Assembly (NCBI GenBank): GCA_029582165.1
Contig: CM055870.1
Span: 11,279,832-11,343,831 of the forward strand
DNA: 64,000 nucleotides
From: Portulaca oleracea
Taxonomy: Eukaryota; Streptophyta; Magnoliopsida; Caryophyllales; Portulacaceae
Direction: 5' to 3'
Shown here: positions 36,501-46,863 of the stretch, piece after piece
How the letters are laid out: every line of letters begins with the position of its first letter
Position numbering within the stretch: the stretch's first letter is position 1
Notes under the pieces: model-generated
What the model was told of the DNA's origin: nothing
What the model saw: the letters and a program-made list of their open reading frames with translations, nothing else
The model's database searches: none
Made by a program: the position numbers and the translations under genes

Positions 36501-38661
36501 GTTCGGTATTCTGTAGGCAGAGCCTGTCAGAAGCCAGAACCAGCACTGACACCCAACATGCAAGCAAAAATGTATCTAATGAAGCTGCTTAAATCCTCTT
36601 AACCAAGAAGTGCACATGACAAATTCATAAATGCTTTTACAGCTCAACTGAAAATTTCTTGAAAGAGTTCATTAAACCACTAGCACATGATAAGAATGAG
36701 ATAGCTCATGTTATTATCGCTCCATGAAACAGATCGTCCATTGAAACAATACATCCCATGAAACAATACATCCCATATACACTGAGGAAGGAAATAGTAT
36801 GATTGGAGCGACAATGAATGGACCCATAATTCTGAAGTGAGCTGCGAGGCGGGGAATAAAGTTCTGATTTGAAGAAGCACACTTCACTGGCGAAAGTTTT
36901 GTTTGAAAAAACACTTCTCTGTCACTAAATTGACCAATCTATCATAGGAGCATCAACTGGCAGGTGAAGTGTATACTGCTTATGCTTTTAAGTCTATAGA
37001 AATACAAATAAAACTGTGATATACTACCCTGTATATATGTTTGTTTCAGGTATGTTAGATCATAATTCTCCAGCATTTTCAAGTCCTCAGCTCATTATTA
37101 TGAACAAGAAGCAGTCATTATACATTTATATAAGATATAAAACAAGTAATAAGCAAAATTCTCACTTTGTCACTGTTTCTGGCACTGCAACCCTCAGTTT
37201 CAACACCCTTGGAAAAACTCTTGTTGCTTTCCAATGTCTGAAAACCCTGCTCCATACTCCCATTTCTCAAGCTAGAATCAGCAAATCCACAAACGTTCCC
37301 CATCTTAACTGTGGCTGCAGAATTATTCAGCTCAGAAGCTCGCTGGGTTCTCATTGTAGAAACATTAGAAAGTTGAGTGTTTGAGTTCTCAGGTTGAGAG
37401 GAATCAACAGTTCCATTGGCCGAGGTACCTGAACATGCCAATTTTCAAAGCAACAAACAGTTCATGAAGCCACTCCAAATTTACAATGAATCATAACGTG
37501 CTCCAATATCAACTTCTTATGTGTTGATAATATGTACCAACCTGACTTACTCATATGCGAAGAGAAAGAATCATTGAAACTTCTATATATATTCACCAGG
37601 TTTTCCATATGTGGAAGTCGCTTTAGTTCTGCATTCCAAGAATTTCACTAACTTTATTTGTAGTTATAGTATATATGCATAAGTTAGCAGCAAGACTTTT
37701 CCCCTTACATTTGAACACGGCATGCCCTTCACTGCATTTCCATCACTACAGGAAAATAGAAACCAAAACTACACTAGTCTGACAAATAAAATGGACCAGT
37801 AAACTATGTTGTTTGGACTCATCACGGTACTCAAGTGACACACTCGACACTCGAACATGGTACGAGTGCTTCATCCCAATCCCTCATTTCACATTCAAAC
37901 CAAAAATGCATCAAATTTCTCAAAAAAATTTCCTAGTTTGACACTTATGATGGATACTTTTACTCTTTAACTTAGATATTAGCCAACTTCGAGTAACATA
38001 GCAAGTAAAGACCCTCTTTTTCAGTCTTACAACTTTTGTTGAGTGGTAAAATAATGTGCCCATATGCCCAAATTTTAGTCAATCTCACCATCTGTATAAA
38101 CCACATTAAGAATTCAATAACTCGTTAAGCTCTTTAATGGAATAAAGCAATTGGATGTTAATATCTAAGTTAGTATTAAAAAAAGTACCTTGTTCCACCA
38201 ATGGCAATCTGCATTGAGGACACTCATACTCAAATATGTGCGACGCCGATTTAGACACGCAAAGCCTGAAACCAATCAAACAAACAATACAAAACGTCCA
38301 TCCAAATAATTGCATATTAGTTCACAATGCTTCGAGGATGAACTTTATTTATTTAAACAAAGGAAAAACAGTACATACCTACAGAAAATGTGATCACAGG
38401 GCAGTAGTCTAGGCTCCGTATACAATTTCACACTGCAAAATCGAAAAACAACTCCATAAACACAAAGTAACCAGAAGACGAACTCCGAACAACAACAATC
38501 CGAAAAAAGAAACTGAAATCCAGGGGGAAATTAGGGGAAATTGAAAATACAGCGTATGATGGTGGATACCAAACAGTGCATTTAAGTTCGAGCTCCAATT
38601 TCTGGAGATGAAGAGCGAATGAATTGAGAGAAATACTTTGGGTCTGAGGAGAATCCGCCAT
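33552..38661 (-). CDS. BARD1: BRCA1-associated RING domain protein 1 (BARD1/ROW1 orthologue)
   Basis: Thirteen exons, 5' to 3' on the minus strand: 38661-38570, 38432-38379, 38265-38189, 37628-37542, 37428-37166, 36510-36208, 36010-35910, 35307-35118, 35033-34927, 34760-34658, 34539-34374, 34197-34079, 33890-33552. All junctions are GT-AG and phases agree; the total is 2001 nt, 666 aa. The N-terminus FALHLQKLELELKC matches plant BARD1 rather than BRCA1. A full C3HC4 RING uses C28, C31, C43, H45, C48, C51, C64, C67. An extended PHD (about 282-415) has CAFC, HVHKSC, CHKCGLKGAALGC, HAPC and LCPYH. Two BRCT repeats follow (about 445-554 and 555-666, with TWIVDS near the end). In Arabidopsis the protein pairs with BRCA1 in recombinational DNA repair and represses WUSCHEL in the shoot meristem. 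Slightly shorter than the 714-aa Arabidopsis protein. Introns 3, 4 and 5 are the longest near the front. Confidence 0.93.
37541..37551 (-). promoter_or_regulatory. Alternative tandem splice donors at BARD1 exon 4
   Basis: Two in-frame GT donors lie 9 nt apart: a strong gtaagt at 37550 and gttggt at 37541. Either keeps the phase with exon 5, so the choice would add or remove three residues (about SKS) just after the RING region. Confidence 0.55.
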
Positions 38662-38994
38662 TGTTGAGATGATGAGAGAGAAGTGAGAAAGATCGTTGCG
38701 TAGGTAGCCGTAGGGTTTTCGACTCAACCTCGGAATCCATGAACAACTGGTAGCAGTTTGATTTGATTGTAAATTTGTAGTTCAGAAAGGAGTAGACGAA
38801 GTTACGCTAATACCCTTGATTTGATATGCGTGCTTGCCTTGGATTATCATACGAATTCGAGGGCTTGTTTAGTCTTTTCGATCAACTTTACCGTTCCAAG
38901 GAAAATAAGCCCAGTCGACGGAAGTCGGAAACTTTCAAAGTCCCGCCAAGTTCATTATTTATTTATTTTTTCGTTTTGAAAATTTTGGCCATGA
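38662..38994 (-). promoter_or_regulatory. BARD1 upstream region
   Basis: Between the BARD1 start codon and the MITE beginning near 39000. It holds a possible E2F-like GGCGGGAC site on the minus strand (plus-strand GTCCCGCC at about 38939-38946), roughly 280 bp upstream of the ATG. E2F control is known for plant repair and S-phase genes, but this one site does not match the strict consensus. Confidence 0.3.
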
Positions 38995-39260
38995 TTGGCA
39001 ATCAGCTTGTAGCTAGCTGCTAGCTGTTAGCTGATATCTATTTGAGTTAGCTGATTGTAGGAAAAATGTTTGGTAAATTAGTTTTTCGTGAAAAATTAAC
39101 TCAAAAAGTTTCACCAAGTAGCTTTTTGAAAACTAACTTATTGGGTCCAAAAAGTTAAAATAAAAAGTTACTTACCAAATACCTTAAATAACTTTTTAAT
39201 CTTTTTCAAAAAGCTAAAAGTTATCTAAAAAGCTAAAAACTGGATAGCCAAACACTCCGT
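38995..39260. mobile_element. Tourist-like MITE (GAGTGTTTGGCTA family)
   Basis: About 265 bp, rich in AGCTAGCTGCTAGCTG and in AAAAAGCTAAAAG words, ending with AGCCAAACACTCCG. The reverse complement of its right part matches 21437-21600. The ends resemble PIF/Harbinger MITEs. Confidence 0.55.
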
Positions 39261-39494
39261 TTGTTTAGGGTTTAGGGAAATAAAATTTTAACAAAGTAGT
39301 TTGTTTATTGTAAATGCTTCATTCTTCATCATTTGTAAGTCTAAGTGTTCTTTTTGTACATAAAATTATTTTCATATTGATCTATTTAAATTTATTTTTT
39401 CCTGCCTTGACAAAAAATTATAGAGGTGATTTCTAATTTCTAAATTCTATAAATTTCGTCGTTGCGTAGAGTAGGATGACAATAGTTCAACTTC

Positions 39495-39763
39495 GACCAT
39501 GTTCTTTTCTGCGGTTGACAAACTGCGGTGCCACAGCCTACCGCAGTTTGCCACAACCCACCACAAAATACCATTCTACCACAATTCACCACAACCCACC
39601 ACAAATTACTTTTTCACAATTACCAATACAATATTTATATATATATATATATATATATACAAAAAATCCACCACAACATACCAATAACCCACCACAATTA
39701 CACCACAACTCGCCACAATTTCACCACATCATACCGCACCATACCGCATAAAAGAACAGGGCC
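39495..39763. mobile_element. hAT-like MITE with CCACAA arrays, copy 1
   Basis: The right end CCGCATAAAAGAACAGGGCC and the left end GACCATGTTCTTTTCTGCGG form a 20-bp TIR with three mismatches. The flanks TTCAACTT and TTCAAGGT agree at six of eight positions and may be a decayed 8-bp target duplication. The interior repeats CCACAA/CCACC words about 15 times around a (TA)n microsatellite at about 39634-39658. Confidence 0.68.
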
Positions 39764-40114
39764 TTCAAGGTGGGGGGAAATTAATCTGTACTCACGGGAG
39801 TACACTTCTTCCTATTACTCTCGCTATTGTACAAATAAGGTAAATATGACGCGCATGTGTGAAAATCATGACTATGGTCCTAATTGACCGGTTGAGATAA
39901 CCTAATTAGGTTCCGTTCTTTTATGCGGTGAAATCGTTTGCGATTCCACACCGCACTGTAAGTTTCCATCACAATTCACCATAACTTTCAATTTCCCTTT
40001 TTATTATAAGTAAAACCTTTTCAAATAAAAATCAAAACTTTCACTTTATTTCCACCCTTTTTATTAATTACTAAATATAAATGTAGAGTCCAACAAAAAA
40101 AATAAAATAAATTT
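39764..40114. other. Partial third copy of the CCACAA MITE and unassigned DNA
   Basis: GGTTCCGTTCTTTTATGCGG at about 39910 resembles the TIR of the element at 39495 and is followed by ATCACAATTCACC words, suggesting a half-copy. The rest is unassigned. Confidence 0.4.
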
Positions 40115-40372
40115 AGAGTGTGTTTGGTTGATCAAAAATCCTGGGAAAATTATCAATATTTCCAGGTTGATTTATTTTCCCCATGTTTGGATGTAGGTTA
40201 AATTTGGGAAAAACTTTATGGAGGCTCTATCATTTCCTACATTTTCCTAGAGAAAAATTTCTTTAAGGGGGGCTAAGAGAATTTTTTCCCGGGAAACTTT
40301 TCTTATAGAAAACTTCTCACAGAAATTTTTTTTTTCCAGGAAAAATTTCGTTGGGGTTCCTATCAAATGCTA
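40115..40372. mobile_element. Tourist-like MITE, copy B
   Basis: Starts GAGTGTGTTTGGTTGATCAA and ends GGTTCCTATCAAATGCTATC, with TTA on both sides, the 3-bp target typical of PIF/Harbinger elements. It is the inverted counterpart of 23773-23982. It includes purine-rich GGGAAAA and TTTCCC blocks. Confidence 0.65.
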
Positions 40373-40730
40373 TCTTATAGTTATCATAATTTAATAAAAA
40401 ATAAAATTATTAAAATGGTACAAGAAAAAAATTATTTTATATTTATTTCTCATTTTCTCTCCTCTTCGACCCTTTTTCTCTCTCCTCCGTCCTCCTTTTA
40501 CCTTAAGGCTATCAACAATAATGTTCAAGAACAACAAAAATGGAGGAGAGAAAATGTAAAAAAGAAAGAAAAAAAAAGAGGCATACCCAACATACTTGGA
40601 ACATTTTTGGAACGAAGGAGAGAGAAAAAGGGATGAGAAAGAGAGAGATAGAGATACTAGGAGAGAAAAAAATATTAAAAATAAAATTTATTTTGTTGTA
40701 TCATTTTTTCGTACTATTTTAATGATTATG
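40373..40730. other. Pyrimidine-rich and purine-rich segment, no gene
   Basis: A CT-rich tract (40440-40500) is followed by GA-rich tracts (40540-40680). Translations are low-complexity Lys/Glu/Arg and are not credible genes. It may be the interior of an unrecognised inverted-repeat element. Confidence 0.35.
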
Positions 40731-40994
40731 TACTATCCCCATCCCATTATCTTTGTCAATTTACCTAACTTGGGAAAATCAAGACACATTGGAATTAGGG
40801 TGAAAAATTTATAATTTCCCCAAATTACCCTCATATTGATTGAGAATAATAGTTGTTAGAATTGTAAAAAGTGATCAATAATGTATTAATTAAGGGTAAA
40901 AATGGAATCACAATTGTTGGAATTGTAAAAGTGACTAACAAATTGGGACAATGAAGTTAGTTAGAGTGACAAACATTTTGGGACAGAGGTAGTA
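40731..40994. mobile_element. Stowaway-like MITE
   Basis: 264 bp. The left end TACTATCCCCATCCCATTAT and the right end (reverse complement TACTACCTCTGTCCCAAAAT) are matching TIRs that start and end at TA. Inside, TTTGTCAATTTACCTAACTT pairs with the reverse complement of the right arm. Tc1/mariner type. Confidence 0.68.
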
Positions 40995-41073
40995 TTACTC
41001 ATTCCTCACCTCATTCTTTACTATCAACAATACTCATTCTCCACCACCTATTAAAATAATACTAAATCTACTA

Positions 41074-42606
41074 TTTTTTTTTCGATTGTTGATAGCCAAA
41101 AGATTTAAAAGTTTACAGAGTACATCAAACTGCAAAAACAACAATCAACCAGCTCTAAGAGAAAAAGGTAACAACCAAACACTGCAGCCAAAATCCATTA
41201 CAGCTCAATCATGCAGCTAAAAGATCAATAACTTTAGTTTGGTGGATCATCGAGGACTCGCACTCCTATATCATTGCCACTAATCCCAGTCATACAATTT
41301 ATCTTGGCATAAATATCATCAAGACTGTCAACTTTCAAATTGTTCGCACGTCTGGCCATTGTAACCTTCTGACCATCCTTATGGCCACGAACATGTTATG
41401 TTTTCTTCGCTCTAGAAATTGTTTATCTGACAAACTGCCACTTAAATTTCATCAACATGTTCTGTTTGAATGCTTGGATAAAACTGCCTTTCAACTTTCC
41501 AAAATGAGCAAAAATGTCACTGAACTTTTAACTTGATCAAAATTGCCACTATAGTTTTCATAATGATCAAAATTGTCCTTAAAAAAAATTAACTTGTTAT
41601 ATATTAAAGGTTTCCCCAACTTTCTTTTTTCAGGTTACTATTATTTTTCCAAAAAAAAAAGACGAAAAAGACAAGGCTTCTTAAGGAAGTCGATCCTTGA
41701 GTCTCTTCATCTTCTCTATTTCACTCCCTCCGCACCCAACCCCCCCTCCCCCCTCAAAATTTCGACTCAACTTTGTGTGTGTGTTTTTTTTGGAAACTAA
41801 TGGTAACCTAAAGAAAAGTTAGGGAAACGGAAACCTATAATAACAAGTTAATTTTTTCTTCTGGGGTAATTTTGATCATTATGAAAACTACAGTGACAAT
41901 TTTGATCAGGTTAAAAGTTTAATGATATTTTTGCCTATTTTAGAAAGTTGAAGGATTGTTTTATCCTAACACTCTGTTCTGTTTTCTCTTACTCCTAGCT
42001 TTACCCTTTGATGTCTCAAGGATTAAATCATCAAGATCAACAAGTAAGTCACGTTCGGCCACATCATCAGATGATTCAATTCAGATGCTGAGAGTACGGT
42101 CACTGTCAGAGTCAACTTCCCGATCCTTATCCACCACTCGATTGGTTTTGGAACCACTTAAAAGAACATCCTTGTAATTCAACTTGCTTGCATGCTTGTT
42201 GCAATCCAAAATAATATTAATAGGGTCTGTAATGGTTTTGCTATAAGCATCCCCAGACCTGTCATAATTGGAAGCCTCAAGAGAGTCGGACACAATCGTA
42301 TCAACATTTTCAAAAATTTCAAATCCATTGTTAACCTCACAAGAGGAAGAGAAGTGCAAAGCATTCACAACATGGGAGCACCATCATCACTTTTCTTGGG
42401 GATCCACTTCTGAACAAATTATGTAGTAGCATGAAGTTTAACAACTTGTTTTTTTATTGAATTTGGCCAAGAAACAAAAAGGCTCCTATGATCGACAATT
42501 TTAAGGTTCATCTCATTAATGACTTTTCTCCCCTCATCCTTGTTTGCATACCGCACAAAGCCAAATTTTCTACCATTTTTGCCAACTTTTGCAGTAATAT
42601 ACGCGT
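41074..42606 (-). pseudogene. 5'-truncated retrocopy of an RRM-protein gene
   Basis: On the minus strand the sequence begins inside an RRM: DAYITAKVGKNGRKFGFVRY, with RNP1 reading RKFGFVRY. It continues through WPNSIKKQVVKLH and the open run 42368-42081, then EHDLLVDLDD-like sequence and, past an inserted MITE, MARRANNLKVDSLDDIY, ending VRVLDDPPN and a stop. A 3' UTR and a poly(A) run follow (plus-strand T-run, 41082-41074). The flanks AATAATACTAAATCTACTA (41055-41073) and AATAACACTAAATCTACTA (42607-42625) are a 19-bp target duplication with one difference. Several stops interrupt the frame. The RRM N-terminal half is missing, as expected of LINE-driven retrotransposition. The source may be a cellular RRM gene or a LINE ORF1. 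Confidence 0.75.
41468..41974. mobile_element. Mutator-type foldback MITE with 10-bp target duplication
   Basis: 507 bp with inverted arms of about 110 bp (41468-41585 and 41860-41974). The left arm reads GGATAAAAC, CTTTCAACTTTCC, GATCAAAATTG in order, and the right arm is its reverse complement with scattered substitutions. TGTTCTGTTT flanks it perfectly at 41458-41467 and 41975-41984. A 9-11-bp duplication with long TIRs is the Mutator signature. It sits inside the RRM retrocopy, so it is younger than that copy. Confidence 0.85.
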
Positions 42607-42624
42607 CAATAACACTAAATCTAC

Positions 42625-43282
42625 TACTCCCTCATTCCCATATTATCTGTCACTTTAACTAACTTTCTTTTTTCCCATAATATCTGCCACTTTATAATTC
42701 CATTATTCCAATAACCAGTGGCGGATTTGCATGTACCGTAAGGGTGTCCACGGACACCTTTAGTCAAGGAAAAATTTGTGATTTTCTAATATTATTCGGA
42801 AGAAATTTTCTTAATTGAAGCAAGTGGACGCCGTAAAAAAATCCCAAAAAACATAATAGGGTGTCCAAATTTAGCAGCAATCCAAAAATCCAAAAATATT
42901 ACTCCCTCTGTCCCAAATAAATTGTCCAAGTTGACTAAATTAGGTCAAAATTTAAAATTTTGATCATTAATTTATCAAATTATATGTTGAGTTATTTATT
43001 TAAATTTTATTTATTTATTTTTTTAAAAGTGCCTATGTAATAATAAGTATATTGGATACCACTAAATTGAATGTCTAGATCCGCCACTGCCAATAACACA
43101 TTAATTACAAATTTATCAAATTAACCTTATTAATTACACCCTTTTCTTCCATTTTTCTTTTTTATTCACCATTTTATTCAACATTTTCATATTTCCAATT
43201 AACTAAATTAATGTAGAAGGGCGGTTTTTTCGGTTTTTGAAATTATGTCTAATGTGACAAATAATATGGGAAGGAGGGAGTA
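42625..43282. mobile_element. Stowaway-like MITE split by a hAT MITE
   Basis: The left end TACTCCCTCATTCCCATATT and the right end (reverse complement TACTCCCTCCTTCCCATATT) are TIRs beginning at TA. The element landed exactly at the edge of the retrocopy's target duplication, and it is interrupted by the insertion at 42716-43089. Without that insertion it is about 276 bp. Confidence 0.78.
42716..43089. mobile_element. hAT MITE with perfect 8-bp target duplication
   Basis: 374 bp, starting CAGTGGCGGAT and ending ATCCGCCACTG. CCAATAAC flanks it at 42708-42715 and 43090-43097. CAGTGGCGGA ends with an 8-bp duplication are typical of hAT. Within it, from about 42899, another CTCCCTCTGTCCCAAATAA motif suggests a fragment of yet another Stowaway. 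Confidence 0.88.
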
Positions 43283-43427
43283 TGTATGTACTTAGTTTTC
43301 TCCATTTTGAAAAATGCTATTGTGAATAGCCAAGCACTCACCAATTCACCATCAATTTGTTTTTCATTTTCCCTTTTCTTTCACTCTCTCAGTCTGATCC
43401 ATTCCTCACCTCAATATTCATCCACAC
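43283..43427. other. Host DNA between nested insertions
   Basis: No gene. It ends with the target site TCAATATTCATCCACAC (43411-43427), used by the TPR retrocopy that follows. Confidence 0.4.
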
Positions 43428-45669
43428 TGTAATGGTACGTGAGTATCCCCGGGAAAGGAGCATCGAGAGAGTTCTGCCAACTACCCCAACCACCATACGC
43501 CTTAGCTTTTAAAGCGCTTGTCGGTGCCGGTGATGGCCGGGGAAAGGTCGTCGCTGACATCGCCTCGCCCGATCTGTCCTTTGTTGCTGTTTGTTTCTCG
43601 GTCTTTTAGCTTGTTTAGTCTGTGTTTGTCACGGGTGTGTCATTGGTGAGCGGAGCGACCTGGTTTGATCAGAGTGCTCAAGACCGGGGTCGGTGTGGCG
43701 GTCAGAAGTATTCGGAGTTTGTTGTAGGTCTGTTCGTTGGTGACCAGTACTTCGTCTGACGATTCTGTCACCCAGTGGCGGTTGTGAGCGAGGTCCAGTT
43801 GCGGTGCTCCGTTCAGGTTCAGTTTATTTCTAGAAATCTCTCCTGTTGTGTCTTTTCCGCTTTAGTGGCCTGGGTTCGGTCATTCCTTATTATTTGGGTG
43901 TCTTGTAGTATACTGGAAGTGGTAGATATCTGTTGTCTCCGTGTGCTGGGGTACGAGGATTAAGTTTGTGAATGGGGGTGAGAAAAGTTTTGAGTGGTGC
44001 TTGGGTTGAGTAGCATTCTTGTGAATTGTGGAGATTCCTGGGAATTTGGGGAACATCAACGGGTGATGAACAACTCTACACCATGAAGGGTTTCACTGCT
44101 TTCAATACTGTGGGGGAGGTGTTAGATGCCGAGGTGAAGGAGAATGTTGCTAGGATGTCCCATCCACGATATGCTATATTCAGAGCTAAAGAGCTAAAGG
44201 AGGAAGGAAACTCTTTCTTTCGGTGCAAGGATTTCAACAAGGCGGCATCATCGTATGACTGTGCTTTCCAATATCTTAGTGCGGGTGAACCTCTCTGTGG
44301 CGACAATGCAAACCTCATGACATATTTGACCTTATCCTTGAGTTTGAATTTAGCTGCATGTAGTTTGAAGCTTGGGGAATTCCAACAAGCTATCACATTC
44401 TGTGATTGTGCACTAGACTTTGAGACTACAAACGTAAAGGCGTTATTTAGGCGTGCCTCAGCTCTAGCAAAGTTGAATCGGGCTAGTGAAGTCGTGAAGG
44501 ATTTAGAAAGGGCCTTGTCCGTTGATCCTGCGAACGGTGAAGTTTGAAAGGCGCTGAATCAGATTCAAACAAAATTGGAACCGGTCTGTCTCAAGGGAGA
44601 AGTGGGGAGTGATGCTAGTCGCATAGCGAACGTGTTAAATTTTAACCCTCTAGGTCTTTGAGTGAGTTCTGTTACGAAGGTAGGGGAGGTGATGACTCCA
44701 AGCCCTATGGAGGTTGAGCAACATCCTAGTGATGATCAAGATTCAATGTGCCAATCGGGACGCTTCACAAAAGAGGTAGGTAGGAAGAAAGAGAACAGTA
44801 AGATGGCATGTGACACAATGTCGAGTGCAAATTCTCCAAGAAAGGGTGTAGTTAGCAAAAACTCATGGGGTTGTTCAAACAACCAGTTTCAAAACCTTAT
44901 GGCATGCGTGGAGGATAGGATTAGTTCTAGTCCTACAGAATCTCTGGCGGACAGTTCTATTTCTGCGGATCAAACAATGGACTCAAATTCCACTATCAAG
45001 TTTTTCAACAACAAAGGTCACCAATTATCTTTGAATGATTCAGCCTACCAAAAGCTTCTCCAAGGAAGTTATGTTGAGGTGTATGATCCTTCAAGCATGA
45101 GCTACATGCAAGTTCGAGTGAAATCAACAATACTCTCGCCTACACTCACGAGTGGGAGCCAACTTTGCGAGGTCAAACTAGGAGATGCGCAAGAAGAGAA
45201 GGTCAACCCCTGTGACTGGGGGTCAGCCCGTGAAATTGTTGCCCCTACCCAATGCACAACCCGTGTAAGTTTACGATACAGGAAGTTATCTACAAAACAT
45301 TGTTGTGGGTTTGGGAACAACAAGCACTTGGGACGAAGGAAAGTCATCCAGGGCACGCGCAAACAAAGTGCAGGCAAGATCAAGGATGGGGATATTATAA
45401 GTCACAGAAAGCGCCGACCGGTTTGGCTGAGTTTCCAAGAGTTTCAACCTTCAAGGAAGAGGAGGCTCAAAGAGGATGAGACCGAATGTTGCCACCAGCT
45501 GACAACTGTTGTATCCTTTAGTTATAGACCAGGTCGTTCACCAAGCTCATAGCTTAGCCTAAGAAGCAAAGCGGGGGCGTTAAGGCTTCAGCCTGTAGTG
45601 TTTGACCTTTTTCTTTTTCTTTCTACTATGTATGTGTGTTCGTCTTGTTGTCAAGTCTGGAAAAAAAAA
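43428..45669 (+). pseudogene. Retrocopy of a TPR-domain protein gene (poly(A) tail, target duplication)
   Basis: Intronless. From the ATG at 44083 one frame runs to 45552 (489 codons), interrupted only by TGA at 44545 and 44659. The first half has three TPR-like units: a unit opening KELKEEGNSFFRCKDF, then NLAACSLKLGEFQQAITFC, then VKALFRRASALAKLNRASE with DPANGEV. This is the arrangement of co-chaperone-type TPR domains that bind Hsp70/Hsp90 C-termini. The second half is Ser-rich with a basic end (SRKRRLKEDE) and is not recognised. The insert is more GC-rich than its flanks, has a leader of about 650 bp, and ends with an A-run (45661-45669). ATTCATCCACAC flanks it at 43416-43427 and 45670-45681. 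Both interruptions are TGA and no frameshift is present, so decay is recent or the downstream part may still be expressed. Confidence 0.72.
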
Positions 45670-45681
45670 ATTCATCCACAC

Positions 45682-46512
45682 CCAAATCCACTGGACCTGT
45701 CACATTTAAGCTGGTCCAAGTCCATTATTTTTGGACTTACGCGTGAAATAACTTTGGAATTTCAGCTATCAATATTCATCCACACACAAATCCAAAGTTT
45801 GAATGTTGACTCAATCACTATCACATCACATGTATTTTAATTTTATTTACAACTTTGACTTGGCAATTACCAGCAATCAGCATCAGCATGCATTGTTTCA
45901 CACCCCTTAACTTTTTTGGTCAACCACTTGACCAATGACCACCCAAATTATCAAATTAACGAAAAGGACGGGGGAGAATGAGAAAATGGAGTGCAATTAG
46001 CTTAAAATTATTCCCTAATTCTTGCATTTAGAATGGATTTCTGTAAAGCGGCGCATAAAAATAATACTAGTACTGATTACAGGATGAGATAAAGATCATT
46101 ACACTTAATTTAATGCAATAATAGAGGGATGATTCTATGATAGTGCCAAACCTTTGAACGTTGACATTATTTACAAAAGTAGTTTGATCATAATATAAAA
46201 GTTGGATATACTTATGTGATGGTCTTCAAAAATTTGAGTTTGGGTAATTTAAGGTATGGACAAAGTGGATATCAGTAGCAAAGTTGGTGTCTGATACTTG
46301 GTTTTATTGGGTGTTTTCTGGACCGAATAATTTGGACAAACCGTAAATTCATATTAATATCAGGTTTAGTCAATAGAAAAATAGAAAATAATGTGCTAAA
46401 TTTTTTGGTCAAATCCGTGTAAATCAAAATTCAAACAAAAAATTTACAATCATGCCGGCTTATTCCGGGGCAGACTATACCAGGTTTTTAGGTCAAACAA
46501 ATCTTTGACCGC
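45682..46512. other. Intergenic, no gene recognised
   Basis: AT-rich host DNA. TCAATATTCATCCACAC recurs at 45769-45785, a natural second copy of the site used by the TPR retrocopy. No ORF of interest. Confidence 0.35.
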
Positions 46513-46863
46513 CAGGGCTGTTCATCGGTCCGGACTGGACTGAACTGGACTGGACCGAATTGGACCGAAGACCGAACTAGATGACTAAGTTGGACCGAGG
46601 GCTGGACCGAACTTTTTTCGGTCCGGGACTGGACCGACCGAACTTTATTCGGTCCAGTCAGCCAGTCGATCTGCATCGACTATAAATAAGGAAACCCTAT
46701 AATGTTAGTAACTTCAGTCCTTCATTTAGGTCCATGGAATGGACCGAGGACCGAAAATCAAATTTTTGACCGAGTGTCGACCGAACTTCCTCCCGGTCGA
46801 TCCGATCCTCGATCCAATCCGTCCGGTCCTTTTTCTGATTTAACTGGACTATGAACAACCCTA
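46513..46863. mobile_element. hAT-like MITE with GGACCGAA repeats
   Basis: 351 bp with TIRs CAGGGCTGTTCAT and (reverse complement of the right end) TAGGGTTGTTCAT. TTGACCGC flanks it perfectly at 46505-46512 and 46864-46871. The interior repeats GGACCGAA/GGACTGGAC words on both strands. An 8-bp duplication with CAGGG/TAGGG ends is typical of hAT. Confidence 0.85.

Noticed and set aside
38900..38960. E2F site controlling BARD1
   Set aside because: Kept only as a weak note: one near-consensus GGCGGGAC word is not enough to claim regulation.
40367..40814. Lys/Glu-rich ORFs
   Set aside because: They are translations of GA-rich low-complexity DNA between MITEs.
44545..44661. In-frame TGAs as selenocysteine or readthrough codons
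   Set aside because: Land plants lack the selenocysteine system and there is a poly(A) tail with target duplication, so retrocopy decay is the simpler reading.
45769..45785. Second TCAATATTCATCCACAC as the right-hand target duplication of the TPR retrocopy
   Set aside because: The match at 45670-45681 directly follows the A-tail and, joined with the left flank, rebuilds this downstream copy; the latter is better read as a pre-existing host repeat.
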